In this document: one piece after another, positions 34,062 to 43,135 of the stretch
Layout of the letters: each line of letters opens with the position of its first letter
Position numbering within the stretch: position 1 is the stretch's first letter
DNA from: Deltaproteobacteria bacterium
GTDB lineage: Bacteria > UBA10199 > JADGCS01
Direction of reading: 5' to 3'
NCBI GenBank assembly: GCA_015228875.1
Contig: JADGCS010000009.1
Location: 1 to 60,897, forward strand
Length of the DNA stretch: 60,897 nt
Translations under genes and position numbers: made by a program
Notes under the pieces: model-generated
Seen by the model: the letters and a program-made list of their open reading frames with translations, nothing else
Databases searched by the model: none
Told to the model about the DNA's origin: nothing

Positions 34062-35204
34062 ATGGATTTAAACCTTGTCAGACAGGAGCTGCAAAAATTA
34101 CTCAAGGAAAAACTTGTCCCGATCGCACTGGAGTGTGATGAAAAGGGCGAGTTTCCCATTGAGGTCTATAACGCTGTTGCGGACGCGGGTTATGGTTCCA
34201 TCTATCTCCCCGAAGAATACGGCGGTGGCGGCAGCCTTGACGGTCTTTTGGTTGTGATGGAAGAATTTTCAAAGATCTCACCGGCCTTTGCCCTCTCCAC
34301 AATGTCAAGTTTTCAGCTCTTTGGTTACAACATTGCCCACCTTGGCACGCCACAGCAGAAAGAAAAATATCTTAAACCCCTCATACAAGACAGAAAGATC
34401 GGTTGCTGGGCGCTGACAGAGCCGGATGTGGGGAGTGATGCTGTGCATGTCAAGACCACATCAAAAAGGGATGGTGATTTTTTTATTGTCAACGGCTCCA
34501 AGACATTCATCACCAATGCTCCCATTGCCGATTTTTTTATTGTGATTGCCAATTCAGGCGGCAAGGGCTTTGACTCGGGTAATGCCTTCATTTTGGAAAA
34601 AGGCATGCAAGGTCTCTCTGTCAGCAAACCCTTTAAAAAGCACGGGCACCGGTCGTCGCCCACGGGTCAGGTGTATCTGGATCAGGTCAGGGTCCCCAAA
34701 GAGAATCTTTTGGGTACAGAACACAAGGCCTTTTACGACATGAAGCACTCGCTTGATATCGAGAGGCTTATGGTGGGACCGATGATCATGGGGACATTAA
34801 AAACACTGATCGAGAAGTCCGTTATTTATGCCTACAGCCGTCAACAATTTGGTCAGCCCATCCTCACATTTCAACTCATTCAAGAAAAAATTGCGCGGAT
34901 GCGCATGCATCTAGAAATGGTCACTGCGGCAACCGAAAAGGCAGTCCACTCACTCAAACAGGGCCACTCCATCAAGTCGCTGGCGACAGCGCTTAAACTC
35001 TATGCGGCAAAGGTTGGAGTGGAGATGGCAAGCGAGGCCGTACAGATTCACGGTGGCAACGGGTACACACATGAGTACGGCGTGGAGATGTTTTTGCGTG
35101 ATGCCAAACTTTTGGAGATCGGTGGTGGAACCAGCGAGATGATGCTGCAGATCCTTGCCAAGGACACGATTAAAGATGTCGGCAAAAAGTTCGGGGTGAT
35201 TTAA
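34062..35204 (+). CDS. Acyl-CoA dehydrogenase (isovaleryl/long-chain type active site)
   Basis: A 380-aa FAD enzyme starting at ATG behind AAGGAAAGGA. Family landmarks: WALTEPDVGSD, NGSKTFITNA, the YSRQQFGQPI helix, VQIHGGNGYTHEYGVE and a C-terminal EIGGGTSEM. In medium-chain enzymes the catalytic Glu sits just before the last Gly-Thr; here that position is Gly (about residue 355). The Glu in SLDIERLMV (residue 234) matches the alternative base used by isovaleryl- and long-chain acyl-CoA dehydrogenases. It oxidises an acyl-CoA to the 2-enoyl form, passing electrons to ETF. Substrate unknown. It begins 26 bp after metF. Confidence 0.9.
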   Translation: MDLNLVRQELQKLLKEKLVPIALECDEKGEFPIEVYNAVADAGYGSIYLPEEYGGGGSLDGLLVVMEEFSKISPAFALSTMSSFQLFGYNIAHLGTPQQKEKYLKPLIQDRKIGCWALTEPDVGSDAVHVKTTSKRDGDFFIVNGSKTFITNAPIADFFIVIANSGGKGFDSGNAFILEKGMQGLSVSKPFKKHGHRSSPTGQVYLDQVRVPKENLLGTEHKAFYDMKHSLDIERLMVGPMIMGTLKTLIEKSVIYAYSRQQFGQPILTFQLIQEKIARMRMHLEMVTAATEKAVHSLKQGHSIKSLATALKLYAAKVGVEMASEAVQIHGGNGYTHEYGVEMFLRDAKLLEIGGGTSEMMLQILAKDTIKDVGKKFGVI

Positions 35205-35249
35205 TCCCGTATCTTCTGTAGCTTGGGGCGGTCCATAGATGTTTTTTGG

Positions 35250-36236
35250 TTAAAACCTGAACAGGTCGTATTCGTTCCCACTGTCTGGCGACATGGTTTC
35301 AATGAGAGATTCTAATAATTCTGTCATAAGTGTGGTGAATCTTTCATACTGGCCCTCGTCTAATGTTTGTTTGCTCAAGACCATTGTGAGCAGGTCGTTT
35401 AGTTCTATCAGCAGATTTTCATCCACAACATTGAGTGAGAGCAGCAGCATGCAGAATGCCTGCATGGTTTGTGCTTTTTTATAGAGAGACCCAAGACCGA
35501 GATCCTCTTTCATGCTGGGGTCTTCCTGTGTGAGAGTGACATAGCCGTTTGTCCCTCGCATCACTGTTTCGTAGTCATGTCTAAAATTTTGCGCCCCGAA
35601 CATATTCATGTCCGGAAAGAGGTGCGGGGCATCGCGGTTAAAGGCAAAGATTGCAGGCCCGCCGGTTAAAACAGGGAACGGCAGGTCTGTTCTCTTAAGC
35701 AGGTGTCCTGTTTTATTATCGACAACTGCCGCGCCAAACACAGCGCTGTGATCGCCAAAGGGCGGGTTGCCTCTGTGGAGGAAACCGGATGTCGGGTTGA
35801 TTGCGGTGAGTCTCCCTGTTTGTTCTGTGTCGTCAGGGTTTTCCAGCAGGAGTTCTCCACCCCACAGAAAGGCCCTGATGGCGCCAAATTTCGCCTGAAT
35901 CCTTAAAGCCGCCCCCGCGTGACCGGCGCTGATGTAGCGCGCAAGCCCCAAAACAGGTCCTGATGACTCTGTAAGGGCAAGAAGTCCCGAAAGGTAGCGC
36001 TGCGAACGGGGCTTAAGAACATGCAGCCCGCGACAAAACCCTGCCTCAGGTTGCGATAGTGTCGAGAGTTGGTGATTTAATGTATACCCTGAAATCCTTG
36101 AGGGGACTGCATCTCCCGCTTTTGCAGCCAGGGAGGCCAGCGCTGTCTGAGGGGTCATGAATACAGGTTGCGCGGTTAGGGCAGGTGTCCAGACCCTGGT
36201 GGTATTTGGCAGAGACATTGCTGATATGATCGCCAT
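35250..36236 (-). CDS. Hypothetical protein (328 aa)
   Basis: No family was recognised. The N-terminus (MAIISAMSLPNTTRVWTP) is not a classical signal peptide; an internal ATG at codon 7 is an alternative start. Residues 60-230 are mixed alpha/beta with recurring Gly/Pro, and residues 250-328 are helical, rich in Leu, Thr and Glu. It is convergent with the acyl-CoA dehydrogenase gene. The gene is well supported by its length and codon pattern, not by similarity. Confidence 0.65.
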   Translation of the reverse strand: MAIISAMSLPNTTRVWTPALTAQPVFMTPQTALASLAAKAGDAVPSRISGYTLNHQLSTLSQPEAGFCRGLHVLKPRSQRYLSGLLALTESSGPVLGLARYISAGHAGAALRIQAKFGAIRAFLWGGELLLENPDDTEQTGRLTAINPTSGFLHRGNPPFGDHSAVFGAAVVDNKTGHLLKRTDLPFPVLTGGPAIFAFNRDAPHLFPDMNMFGAQNFRHDYETVMRGTNGYVTLTQEDPSMKEDLGLGSLYKKAQTMQAFCMLLLSLNVVDENLLIELNDLLTMVLSKQTLDEGQYERFTTLMTELLESLIETMSPDSGNEYDLFRF

Positions 36237-36485
36237 CCCTTATCAAGTGTTGTCAACTTGTTACAGGAATAAGCGGCGCTGTGCTGTGATGTGTCAAAGT
36301 CATCATGTTTACGGGAGTACGGCCGGATTACTTTCAAGCTTTGAAAGAAATAATTTAAATATGCGCAACCAGAACACCCTTGTTACCGATAATGCAGGAA
36401 AGGACAATGTGTCATGGTGAGATGGTGACGGGCCGTGTGTTTAAAAAACATGTTATTCAATTTCAGGCAATTAAGGAGGCAGGCT

Positions 36486-37541
36486 ATGGCAGGTAAAGAA
36501 TATGTGATCAAGGTGTATGCGTTGGTGCTGTGTACTATTTTGCTTGTGTCGTGCGCGACTTCGTCTTCCGATAACGAGGGGTTCGACAGCCCTTACGGGC
36601 CAGTCCCCAGTATCAGTGCCGATCAGGACTTGATGGGCGAGTGGAAGCTCACCCTTTCTGTGGACGAAACAAATTGTCCAGGGATGGAATCGGGATGGGT
36701 CACGTCTTACTATGTGCACGTGACGGAGACCGGGTGCACGGCCAGCGCTTACAGTTCGGGTTCTTCATCCAGCTCGGGTTCTTCATCATACTTAAAACAT
36801 CTAAGTTCAGGGGGGCAGATCAATTGTACCTCAGGTGGGGACAGGATTAGAATTGAATTTGAATCTTCAATTTCGGAGAGTGGCTGTACCTTGAGTACAA
36901 CCGAGGTGGACGATGTGCAGATGAGCGAGGATGGGGAGACACTCGATGGCGTTTTATCAGGATCTATCGCGACCTCGGGGAATTGCCCGGCGGAGGTCTC
37001 AGAGTATAACGGGTGCACCATTGGAGGGACGATTACGGGCGCGCCGGTCACCACGTCTGTAGTGAGCGGTTCTTCTAGCGCGGGTGGCACAGAGGATTAT
37101 GACGATTATGATTACGATGGCGTTTCGTATGAGAGTGACAACTGTCCCTACGATGCCAACGAGTCGCAGGATGACTTTGATGGGGATGGCACTGGTGACG
37201 CCTGTGAGTTTGATGGGGATTATGATGGCATTATTGATGACATGGATAACTGTCCCGATAATGACAATGATGATCAGGAGGATTCAGACGGTGATGGGAT
37301 TGGCGACGCGTGTGAAGCCGATATTGATTGGGATAATATCCCGGATGACTCGGACAACTGCCCTGAGGATTATAACCCCGGTCAGGATGATATTGACGCG
37401 GACGGGACAGGGAACAGTTGCGAAACCGATCAGGATAAAGATACGATCACGGACGATATTGATAACTGCCCAACCAAGTATAATCAATTCCAGTACGATA
37501 CTGACGAAGACGGGATTGGTGACGCGTGTGATGTGGATTAA
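36486..37541 (+). CDS. Lipoprotein with thrombospondin type 3 repeats
   Basis: A 351-aa protein with a perfect AAGGAGG ribosome site six bases from ATG. A signal peptide ends in a lipobox (ILLVSCAT). Residues ~40-215 form a Ser/Gly-rich, Cys-containing domain. The C-terminal ~120 residues are four calcium-binding thrombospondin type 3 repeats of the form DNCP...Q.D.DGDG.GDAC. Such proteins are anchored to the outer membrane and stiffen or link surface domains. A perfect dyad CTTTCAA/TTGAAAG lies at about 36339-36355 upstream. It is followed by another lipoprotein gene. Confidence 0.88.
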   Translation: MAGKEYVIKVYALVLCTILLVSCATSSSDNEGFDSPYGPVPSISADQDLMGEWKLTLSVDETNCPGMESGWVTSYYVHVTETGCTASAYSSGSSSSSGSSSYLKHLSSGGQINCTSGGDRIRIEFESSISESGCTLSTTEVDDVQMSEDGETLDGVLSGSIATSGNCPAEVSEYNGCTIGGTITGAPVTTSVVSGSSSAGGTEDYDDYDYDGVSYESDNCPYDANESQDDFDGDGTGDACEFDGDYDGIIDDMDNCPDNDNDDQEDSDGDGIGDACEADIDWDNIPDDSDNCPEDYNPGQDDIDADGTGNSCETDQDKDTITDDIDNCPTKYNQFQYDTDEDGIGDACDVD

Positions 37542-37645
37542 AGATTGCGTGTGCCTAAAAACAAGGCATTGTCTTGAGACTCCAAAAAATTCCATTTTTT
37601 TTCTGTAACAACTTTGTTAGGTCTCCCTAAAAAAGGAGAGGCCTC

Positions 37646-39733
37646 ATGTTGACCAACACATTTCAAAAATGTTCGGGGATGATCGCTCATGCTGTTGTTG
37701 TCATTTTATCAGCCTGCATTCTCACAGGGTGTGAGACGGATCAATCGCAACAATATACGCGATCAAAAATTTCGGAATCGACCATACAAACAGTGATCGA
37801 TGCCCTTGTAACAAAGCATGGGGGCTCGTTTGAGGGTGGCATTAAAACCGGGGTCCGTCAGGTTGCCTCGCGCTGGATGACTGTTGATGGTTCAGATGCG
37901 GCTTTTAAAGAGTTCTGCCTCGAACATTTTATTGCAGATCCCAGGGAGAGAGAAAGGCTTTTTGACCGGTTTCAACAAAACCTCGAGGCCTACCGGGGGC
38001 ACTTGCATCAGGTAAACCTTAAATTTAAATGGGCCCAGCACGTGGATGATGGCCCCATGTACCCTGTGGATCACCTGTTTGCAAACTTTAACCCGATGGC
38101 ACATGCAACTGACGATTTTTTTAACACCAAGATTGCCTTTGTGGCCCTGCTTAATTTTCCCCTCGCAGACCTGGCAACAAAGAACCAGGAGGGGCTGCAG
38201 TGGTCCCGCAAAAAATGGGCCGAGGTGCGGCTGGCAGAAGAATACATGGTGCGTGTCCCTGCAGAGATAGAACAAATGCAGTCAGAGGCCTATACAAAGG
38301 CTGAGACCTACATTGCCGACTACAATATTTTTATGGATCATCTCTTAAACACAGGGGGGCAAAAAATATTTCCCTCAGGATTAAAACTGATCAGTCACTG
38401 GGGATTACGGGATGAGCTTAAAGCACAGTACGAAAACAAAAACGGCCTGGAGAAACAAAAGATGATTCAAAAGATCATGGAAAGGATCATCCTGCAGGAA
38501 ATTCCCCAAGAGGTGATCAACAGTGGTGATTACGACTGGGACCCTGTGCAGAACAAGCTTTTTAAAGCGGGATCAAAAACCCCTGTCGAGTATCAATTTG
38601 AACCGGGGACAAGGTACAAGCAGATACTTTCGATATTCAAGTCCGAGAGGGCAGCAGACCCCTACTACCCGATGGCCCCATCGTTGATTGATCGGCGATT
38701 TAACATGGAGCGCGAATTATCAGAAAAAGAGGTCGAGGCACTCCTTGTCTCTATTGTTTCTGCTCCGGTGATCAAGGCCATCGCCCCATTGATCCAGCAG
38801 AGGGTTGGCAGACCGCTTCAACCCTTTGACATCTGGTACGCGGGGTTTAAGCCAAAGACAGGCATGAACGAAACCGCGCTGGATGAGAGGGTGAGGGGGC
38901 TTTATCCCGATGTCGCCTCTTTTCAAAAAAATATTCCCGATATTCTTGTCAAGCTGGGTTTTACAAAGGACAAGGCCGCGTTTCTGGCTCAGCATATCGT
39001 GCTGGATCCCTCGAGAGGGGCAGGGCACGCCATTGGTGCGGAGATGAGGACCGACAAGGCGCACTTAAGGACACGGGTCCCCGTGGAGGGCATGAATTAT
39101 CAGGGTTATAATGTTGCCATACACGAGTTGGGGCACACCGTGGAGCAGGTTTTTTCACTTAATGAGATGGACTCTTACATGCTCAGCGGGGTACCCAATA
39201 CGGCCTTTACCGAGGCCTTTGCCTTTATGTTTCAGACAAGGGATCGGGGGCTGCTGGGTATCAGCACAAATCAGGAAAACGGCGAGGCCCTGCGGGCCCT
39301 CAATCTCATGTGGACTGCCTACGAAATATCAGGCGTTGCCCTGGTCGATATGTACATATGGCGCTGGCTTTACGAAAATCCGGGTGCCTGTCATAATAAA
39401 TTAAAACGCGCTGTGATCAGCATTTCCAAAGATGTCTGGAACAAATACTACGCCCCCGTGTTTGGCGTTAACGATCAGGTCCTGTTGTCCATATATTCGC
39501 ACATTGTTGAGCTGGGCATGTACACACCGGACTATCCTCTCGGTTATGTGATCCTCTCCCAGATCGAGGGGTATATTAAAAATCACGAACTGGCTGTTGA
39601 GATGCAAAGAATGTGCAGGCTCGGGCAGTTGACCCCGCAGGTCTGGATGCAGCAGGCGGTGGGTGACAAAATCGCTACAGCACCTTTGATCAGGGCGGCA
39701 GAGAAGGCTGTGGGGGATTTGCAGGTTCATTGA
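37646..39733 (+). CDS. Zinc metallopeptidase lipoprotein (gluzincin, M3-like)
   Basis: A 695-aa protein with AAGGAGAGG before ATG and a lipobox (ACILTGC) after the signal helix. The zinc motif HELGH is at residues 493-497, followed about 25 residues later by FTEAFAF, whose Glu (about 522) would be the third ligand. The arrangement and the helical character resemble M3/M2-type gluzincins, with an upstream GMNYQGYNVA strand. It is probably on the outer-membrane surface or periplasmic face. No named family fits with certainty. It directly follows the TSP3 lipoprotein gene and may be expressed with it. Confidence 0.8.
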   Translation: MLTNTFQKCSGMIAHAVVVILSACILTGCETDQSQQYTRSKISESTIQTVIDALVTKHGGSFEGGIKTGVRQVASRWMTVDGSDAAFKEFCLEHFIADPRERERLFDRFQQNLEAYRGHLHQVNLKFKWAQHVDDGPMYPVDHLFANFNPMAHATDDFFNTKIAFVALLNFPLADLATKNQEGLQWSRKKWAEVRLAEEYMVRVPAEIEQMQSEAYTKAETYIADYNIFMDHLLNTGGQKIFPSGLKLISHWGLRDELKAQYENKNGLEKQKMIQKIMERIILQEIPQEVINSGDYDWDPVQNKLFKAGSKTPVEYQFEPGTRYKQILSIFKSERAADPYYPMAPSLIDRRFNMERELSEKEVEALLVSIVSAPVIKAIAPLIQQRVGRPLQPFDIWYAGFKPKTGMNETALDERVRGLYPDVASFQKNIPDILVKLGFTKDKAAFLAQHIVLDPSRGAGHAIGAEMRTDKAHLRTRVPVEGMNYQGYNVAIHELGHTVEQVFSLNEMDSYMLSGVPNTAFTEAFAFMFQTRDRGLLGISTNQENGEALRALNLMWTAYEISGVALVDMYIWRWLYENPGACHNKLKRAVISISKDVWNKYYAPVFGVNDQVLLSIYSHIVELGMYTPDYPLGYVILSQIEGYIKNHELAVEMQRMCRLGQLTPQVWMQQAVGDKIATAPLIRAAEKAVGDLQVH

Positions 39734-39752
39734 GGATCGTCATCAGAACTTT

Positions 39753-40814
39753 TTACTTTAGTTCGACAACCATGATCGTGATGTTGTCACCGTATTGTCT
39801 CTGGTTTTCTATGTAGAGAGGGGGGAGTATATGGCTCTCGTGTGGGGAGAGCTTTATGGTAAAGGGTGTGGTGGAGTTGTTTCTCTGGTAGGCGAGTTTG
39901 TTGAGTTCCTGATGCAGTTCCATTGTTTTGTATTTGTCCGAGAGACAGAGTATTTCGTAATCGCTCACAAGGTCAAAGAGACCGTCCGATCCCAGTATCA
40001 CAATGTCTCCGGGCCGGCCTTTAAATGCGGTCTGGGCGTGCCTGCCGTCATCCTTGCCGATGGCACAGTAAATAATGTTTTTTCTATCGGAGGTGTGTAT
40101 GGCGTGTGCAGGGAGGTGTCCTTCACGAATTTTTCTTGCGACCTCGGATTGAATCACTGATGTCCCTACTTTTAAAATTGCTCCCTGACGTATTGTAAGT
40201 GCACGCGCATCACCTTTGTTGCCGATCTCTACATGCAGGTCCCGTGAGATCATGACACTCACCCCTGTGGCATACCCCCCGTGTGCCGACAACTGAAGGA
40301 TTTTGTCGGCCGTTTCGAAGGCGGTATCAAAGCCCTGTCCCTGCAGCAGTTGATGTGAGATGGTCCTGTTGGCGAGTGATCCGGCAAGGTAACCATTTTG
40401 ACTCCCGCCCGCACCGTCGATGACACCGGCAATTGTTTTTTGATTTGAGTTGATCCCAAAGAAAAAACTGTCTTCATTGATGTTGATGTATTTTGAACCG
40501 GGACCGCCGTATGTTGTCGACCCCACAAGATCTGCCTGTGGTGTGGAAAAGTGGTGGGAGTTTTGATTGTGTGGGCAGTCTTGTGGATGGCCCCAGTGAT
40601 GGAGATCGGTCAAGATGCGCTTGATAAAAAATTGTTTTGATGCTGTCTGCGACGATTCTTCAAAACACGTTGATTGATTTTTTTCCTGAAAGTCAAAATT
40701 CCATTTTGATGTGTTTTTTGTTGCAGGTTGTGAAACAGAGTTGCCCTGCGTCTTGTGTTGTCTTAACTCCCCAGCCCAGTCGGGAAGGGGCAAGATTTCT
40801 GATGAGTGAAGCAT
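39753..40814 (-). CDS. PP2C-type serine/threonine phosphatase
   Basis: A 353-aa protein. From about residue 95 it has the PP2C motifs: EDSFFFGI, GVIDGAGGSQNG (metal-binding Asp-Gly), GDARALTI, LGSDGLFDLVSD and a final YGDNITIMVVE. The first ~90 residues are polar, rich in Ser, Gln and His, with no recognisable domain; the true start may be further in, as no ribosome site precedes the ATG. It removes phosphate from Ser/Thr of partner proteins, using Mn/Mg. No kinase or anti-sigma gene is adjacent. Confidence 0.83.
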   Translation of the reverse strand: MLHSSEILPLPDWAGELRQHKTQGNSVSQPATKNTSKWNFDFQEKNQSTCFEESSQTASKQFFIKRILTDLHHWGHPQDCPHNQNSHHFSTPQADLVGSTTYGGPGSKYININEDSFFFGINSNQKTIAGVIDGAGGSQNGYLAGSLANRTISHQLLQGQGFDTAFETADKILQLSAHGGYATGVSVMISRDLHVEIGNKGDARALTIRQGAILKVGTSVIQSEVARKIREGHLPAHAIHTSDRKNIIYCAIGKDDGRHAQTAFKGRPGDIVILGSDGLFDLVSDYEILCLSDKYKTMELHQELNKLAYQRNNSTTPFTIKLSPHESHILPPLYIENQRQYGDNITIMVVELK

Positions 40815-40948
40815 CAGCCTATGTTCTGCAAATTCAGTGCCAGAGGGCGTTTTCAGGCGCCAAAAAAATCAGGCGGGATTTCAAAATGTTAGACAAAGGC
40901 CACAGGGAAGGCAGCGCAAATAAAACGACAAACCCTTTTCAAAATGAT

Positions 40949-40971
40949 AAATTTCTCTTTATGAGAAATTT
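40949..40971. terminator. A/T-rich hairpin, possible terminator
   Basis: AAATTTCTC-TTTAT-GAGAAATTT is a perfect 9-bp stem with a T-run on the plus strand only. Both neighbouring genes are on the minus strand, so the polarity is wrong for them. It may be weakly bidirectional or incidental. Confidence 0.3.
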
Positions 40972-40991
40972 TTTGTTACGCCGGGAGTCTG

Positions 40992-41699
40992 TCAGCCTCC
41001 TGGCGCATACATTTGCTGAATCATAAAGGCCTCTGCATAATCATGGCCGGACTCAGAACCCCTGAGTTTTGCGAGGGCCCTTAAGACCTCTTGAGAGCGG
41101 GGATGGGGGTCTTTGCGCGCTTCGCCCGAATAAGCATTCATCGCCATGATTTTTTTTTGTAACTCTTTTTCGGTAATCTTGACATAAAGGTTCGGTTCCC
41201 ACTGTGAGGGTTTAAGGCGGCCCGTGCTTCCGGAGACCTCTCCACAGAGCAGGGTGATGTGTTGCCGGGGTGTGGGCCTTGTTGCAATGACAGCGGCCTC
41301 ATGACAAAGCCTGTGATCTATATTGGCACAAGCATGGTGGTGTGTGAGGATCGTGTCTGGTTTTATTATTTTGATGATTGCCTCAAGCCAGTGAATGATG
41401 GTGAGTCTGGAATAAGTGTCCATTTCGTTGTCTTTAAAATCGCCGAGGGTGATATTTTTTTTGGGGACACCAAGACAGGAGAGTGCCCTCACGCAGTCTT
41501 GTTGCAGTCTTTTGAGGCAGAGATCCCTTTTTGGTTTTGTGAGTGTGTTTCTCCTGCTGTGGACGCCGGTTGCGGGGATGGCTACGTGAACCTGTGTGCC
41601 TTTGCTCACAAGTCGTGCAATCGTGGCCCCCGCTGCAAGTGTTTCATCATCGGGGTGGGCAAAAAAACAAAGGACTCGTCTGGATTTAAGGTCGATCAT
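40992..41699 (-). CDS. PIG-L/LmbE-family zinc deacetylase
   Basis: A 235-aa protein from an ATG preceded by AAGGA at 7 bases. The frame's earlier codons read into a palindromic hairpin and are discarded. The family's zinc site is AHPDDE near the N-terminus, with HHHACANIDHR providing the third ligand. Members remove acetyl groups from N-acetylglucosamine-type conjugates, for example in glycolipid, lincomycin or bacillithiol pathways. The substrate here is unknown. Length is normal. Confidence 0.85.
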   Translation of the reverse strand: MIDLKSRRVLCFFAHPDDETLAAGATIARLVSKGTQVHVAIPATGVHSRRNTLTKPKRDLCLKRLQQDCVRALSCLGVPKKNITLGDFKDNEMDTYSRLTIIHWLEAIIKIIKPDTILTHHHACANIDHRLCHEAAVIATRPTPRQHITLLCGEVSGSTGRLKPSQWEPNLYVKITEKELQKKIMAMNAYSGEARKDPHPRSQEVLRALAKLRGSESGHDYAEAFMIQQMYAPGG

Positions 41700-41719
41700 A
41701 GAGAGATTCCTTCCCAGGG

Positions 41720-41759
41720 GCCTGTCGGACAACTCCTGTTTCGGAGGAGTCCGACAGGC
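41720..41759. repeat. Family 3 hairpin (short form)
   Basis: Arms GCCTGTCGGAC and GTCCGACAGGC enclose CTCC-TGTTTC-GGAG. The wording CTGTCGGACAACTCC/TGTTTCGGAGGAGTCC closely parallels the left part of the element at 29343-29496. It lies between the LmbE-like gene and the ribosomal terminator. Confidence 0.75.
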
Positions 41760-41810
41760 TCCCAGTGATCGTATATCGTATAAGTTTTATTTTTTGCCTG
41801 TTCAACAAAC

Positions 41811-41837
41811 AAAAAAAGCCCTCATCAAGAGGGCTTT
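41811..41837 (-). terminator. Intrinsic terminator of the rplM-rpsI operon
   Basis: On the minus strand AAAGCCCTC-TTGAT-GAGGGCTTT is followed by a T-run (41811-41817). It lies 35 bases after the rpsI stop codon. Stem, loop and T-tract are all standard. Confidence 0.85.
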
Positions 41838-41871
41838 GTAAAAAACACAATACAAGAAGCGTAAAAAGCGA

Positions 41872-42264
41872 TCAGCGTTTTGAGTACTGGCCTTTTTTGC
41901 GGGCCTTGAGATGGCCGTATTTTTTGCGTTCGACCTTGCGGGCATCGCGTGTTAAAAATCCACCGCGTCTTAAAGGTTTTCTGTAATCCTGATTAAGTGA
42001 CAACAAGGCCCTTGCCAGTGCATGCCTGATGGCCCCTGCCTGCCCCGACGGGCCGCCGCCTGCGACTGTCACGCGGATATCGAACTTGCTGAGGTTTCCG
42101 GTGGAGTCCATGGGTTGTAGGATGACCATGCGCTGCACTTCGCGGGGAAAGTATTGTTCGAAAAGCCTGTTGTTGACAACGACGAACCCTTCACCTGGCG
42201 TGATGTAGAGACGTGCTACAGAGGTTTTTCTTCTTCCTGTACCGTAGAATCTTTTTCGAGACAT
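41872..42264 (-). CDS. rpsI: Ribosomal protein S9 (uS9)
   Basis: A 130-aa protein from MSRKRFYGTGRRKTSVARLY to the invariant C-terminal RKKGQYSKR that reaches the ribosomal P site. Conserved segments VTVAGGGPSGQAGAIRHALARAL and RRGGFLTRD are present in shortened quotation form: GGGPSGQAGA and GGFLTRD. A longer frame upstream is not needed. It follows rplM, the universal bacterial order, and ends before a strong terminator. Confidence 0.97.
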   Translation of the reverse strand: MSRKRFYGTGRRKTSVARLYITPGEGFVVVNNRLFEQYFPREVQRMVILQPMDSTGNLSKFDIRVTVAGGGPSGQAGAIRHALARALLSLNQDYRKPLRRGGFLTRDARKVERKKYGHLKARKKGQYSKR

Positions 42265-42355
42265 TGTTTTTTTTCGGACTTCAAACTGAGACCGCAGATT
42301 TAAAAATCTGCCGTGTCCCTTAAGGACAATCTGCAATCTGAAATCAGCGTTGATG

Positions 42356-42386
42356 AGTGTCCGTCGGGCGCGTTTGCCGACAGACT
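42356..42386. repeat. Family 3-like hairpin between rplM and rpsI
   Basis: AGTGTCCGTCGG (42356-42367) pairs imperfectly with CCGACAGACT (42377-42386), the same arm wording as the 29343-29496 element. A second dyad, GCAGATTT/AAATCTGC, lies nearby at about 42294-42311. Together they occupy the unusually long 127-bp rplM-rpsI gap. Confidence 0.5.
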
Positions 42387-42391
42387 ATTTA

Positions 42392-42817
42392 TTAAGCCAC
42401 TACTTGCGGTTTCTGGGCAGTGTGGGGATGATCTGGCCCAGCATAGACTTTGAGCTTTTTCATCAGTTTGCGGCCCATGGGTCCCCTTGCAATCATGCCT
42501 TTGACAGCCTTTATTAAAATTTTTGGAGAATCTGTTGCCAGAAGTTGCTTTGCGCTTCTTTGTTTGATCCCCCCCATGTAACCCGTATGCTTGTAATACA
42601 TTTTTTGTTCTAGTTTTCTGCCGGTGAGTTTGAGCTTGTTTGCGTTGATGGCCACGACAAAGTCACCCGTATCCATTGAAGGCGTGTAGACAGGCTTGGT
42701 CTTACCCTTGAGTATGTTGACAATCTGTGTGGCGACTCTGCCCAGTACTTTATCTGACAGGTCTATAAGTTTCCACTCGCGGTTAATAGTATCTGGTGTT
42801 GCATGATAAGACTTCAT
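42392..42817 (-). CDS. rplM: Ribosomal protein L13 (uL13)
   Basis: A 141-aa protein with all landmarks of L13: REWKLIDLSDKVLGRVAT, the VVAINANKLKLTGRK strand, YYKHTGYMGG and AVKGMIARGPMGRKLMKKLKV. The ribosome site AAGGAG is well placed. It is the first gene of the rplM-rpsI operon. A near-consensus promoter lies about 80 bp upstream. The gap to rpsI (127 bp) is longer than usual and carries hairpins. Confidence 0.97.
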   Translation of the reverse strand: MKSYHATPDTINREWKLIDLSDKVLGRVATQIVNILKGKTKPVYTPSMDTGDFVVAINANKLKLTGRKLEQKMYYKHTGYMGGIKQRSAKQLLATDSPKILIKAVKGMIARGPMGRKLMKKLKVYAGPDHPHTAQKPQVVA

Positions 42818-42898
42818 TTTATTTGCTCCTTCGCTCGCTTAAAATTTCCAATATCAGAACTGGGGTGCCTGTTTTTGCCCAACCCTCGCAGGGGGCGC

Positions 42899-42928
42899 AT
42901 ATTATTGTCTTTTTGTAATCTGTGTCAA
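42899..42928 (-). promoter_or_regulatory. Sigma-70-type promoter of rplM-rpsI
   Basis: On the minus strand TTGACA (42923-42928) and TAATAT (42899-42904) are separated by 18 bases. The start would be about 75 bases before rplM. This is the best vegetative promoter match seen in the window, as expected for ribosomal genes. Confidence 0.7.
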
Positions 42929-43039
42929 TCAATTTATTGAATAAACCCATCCAGTGTATAACTTTTCCAGATTAATTAAAAAAACCCGAAACATTTGAAT
43001 GGATCCCTCGATACAGCGGGTGAAAGTATTTGATGTACA

Positions 43040-43122
43040 GGAATTTCAAAGTCGACGGAGCGCGGGTGCAGTCCTTGCATGACTAAGGAACTTAACCGCG
43101 TAAAAGTCAAGTTAGTAACTTG
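43040..43122 (+). repeat. Repeat family 2, copy G (83 bp)
   Basis: Begins GGAATTTCAAAGTCGAC and ends in the palindrome CAAGTT-AGT-AACTTG. It matches the 83-bp copy at 48215-48297 over its whole length with scattered differences. It overlaps the extended frame of the following gene but ends 13 bases before the better start. It lies in the 318-bp gap that also contains the rplM promoter. Confidence 0.85.
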
Positions 43123-43135
43123 CGGAGTCAACAAA

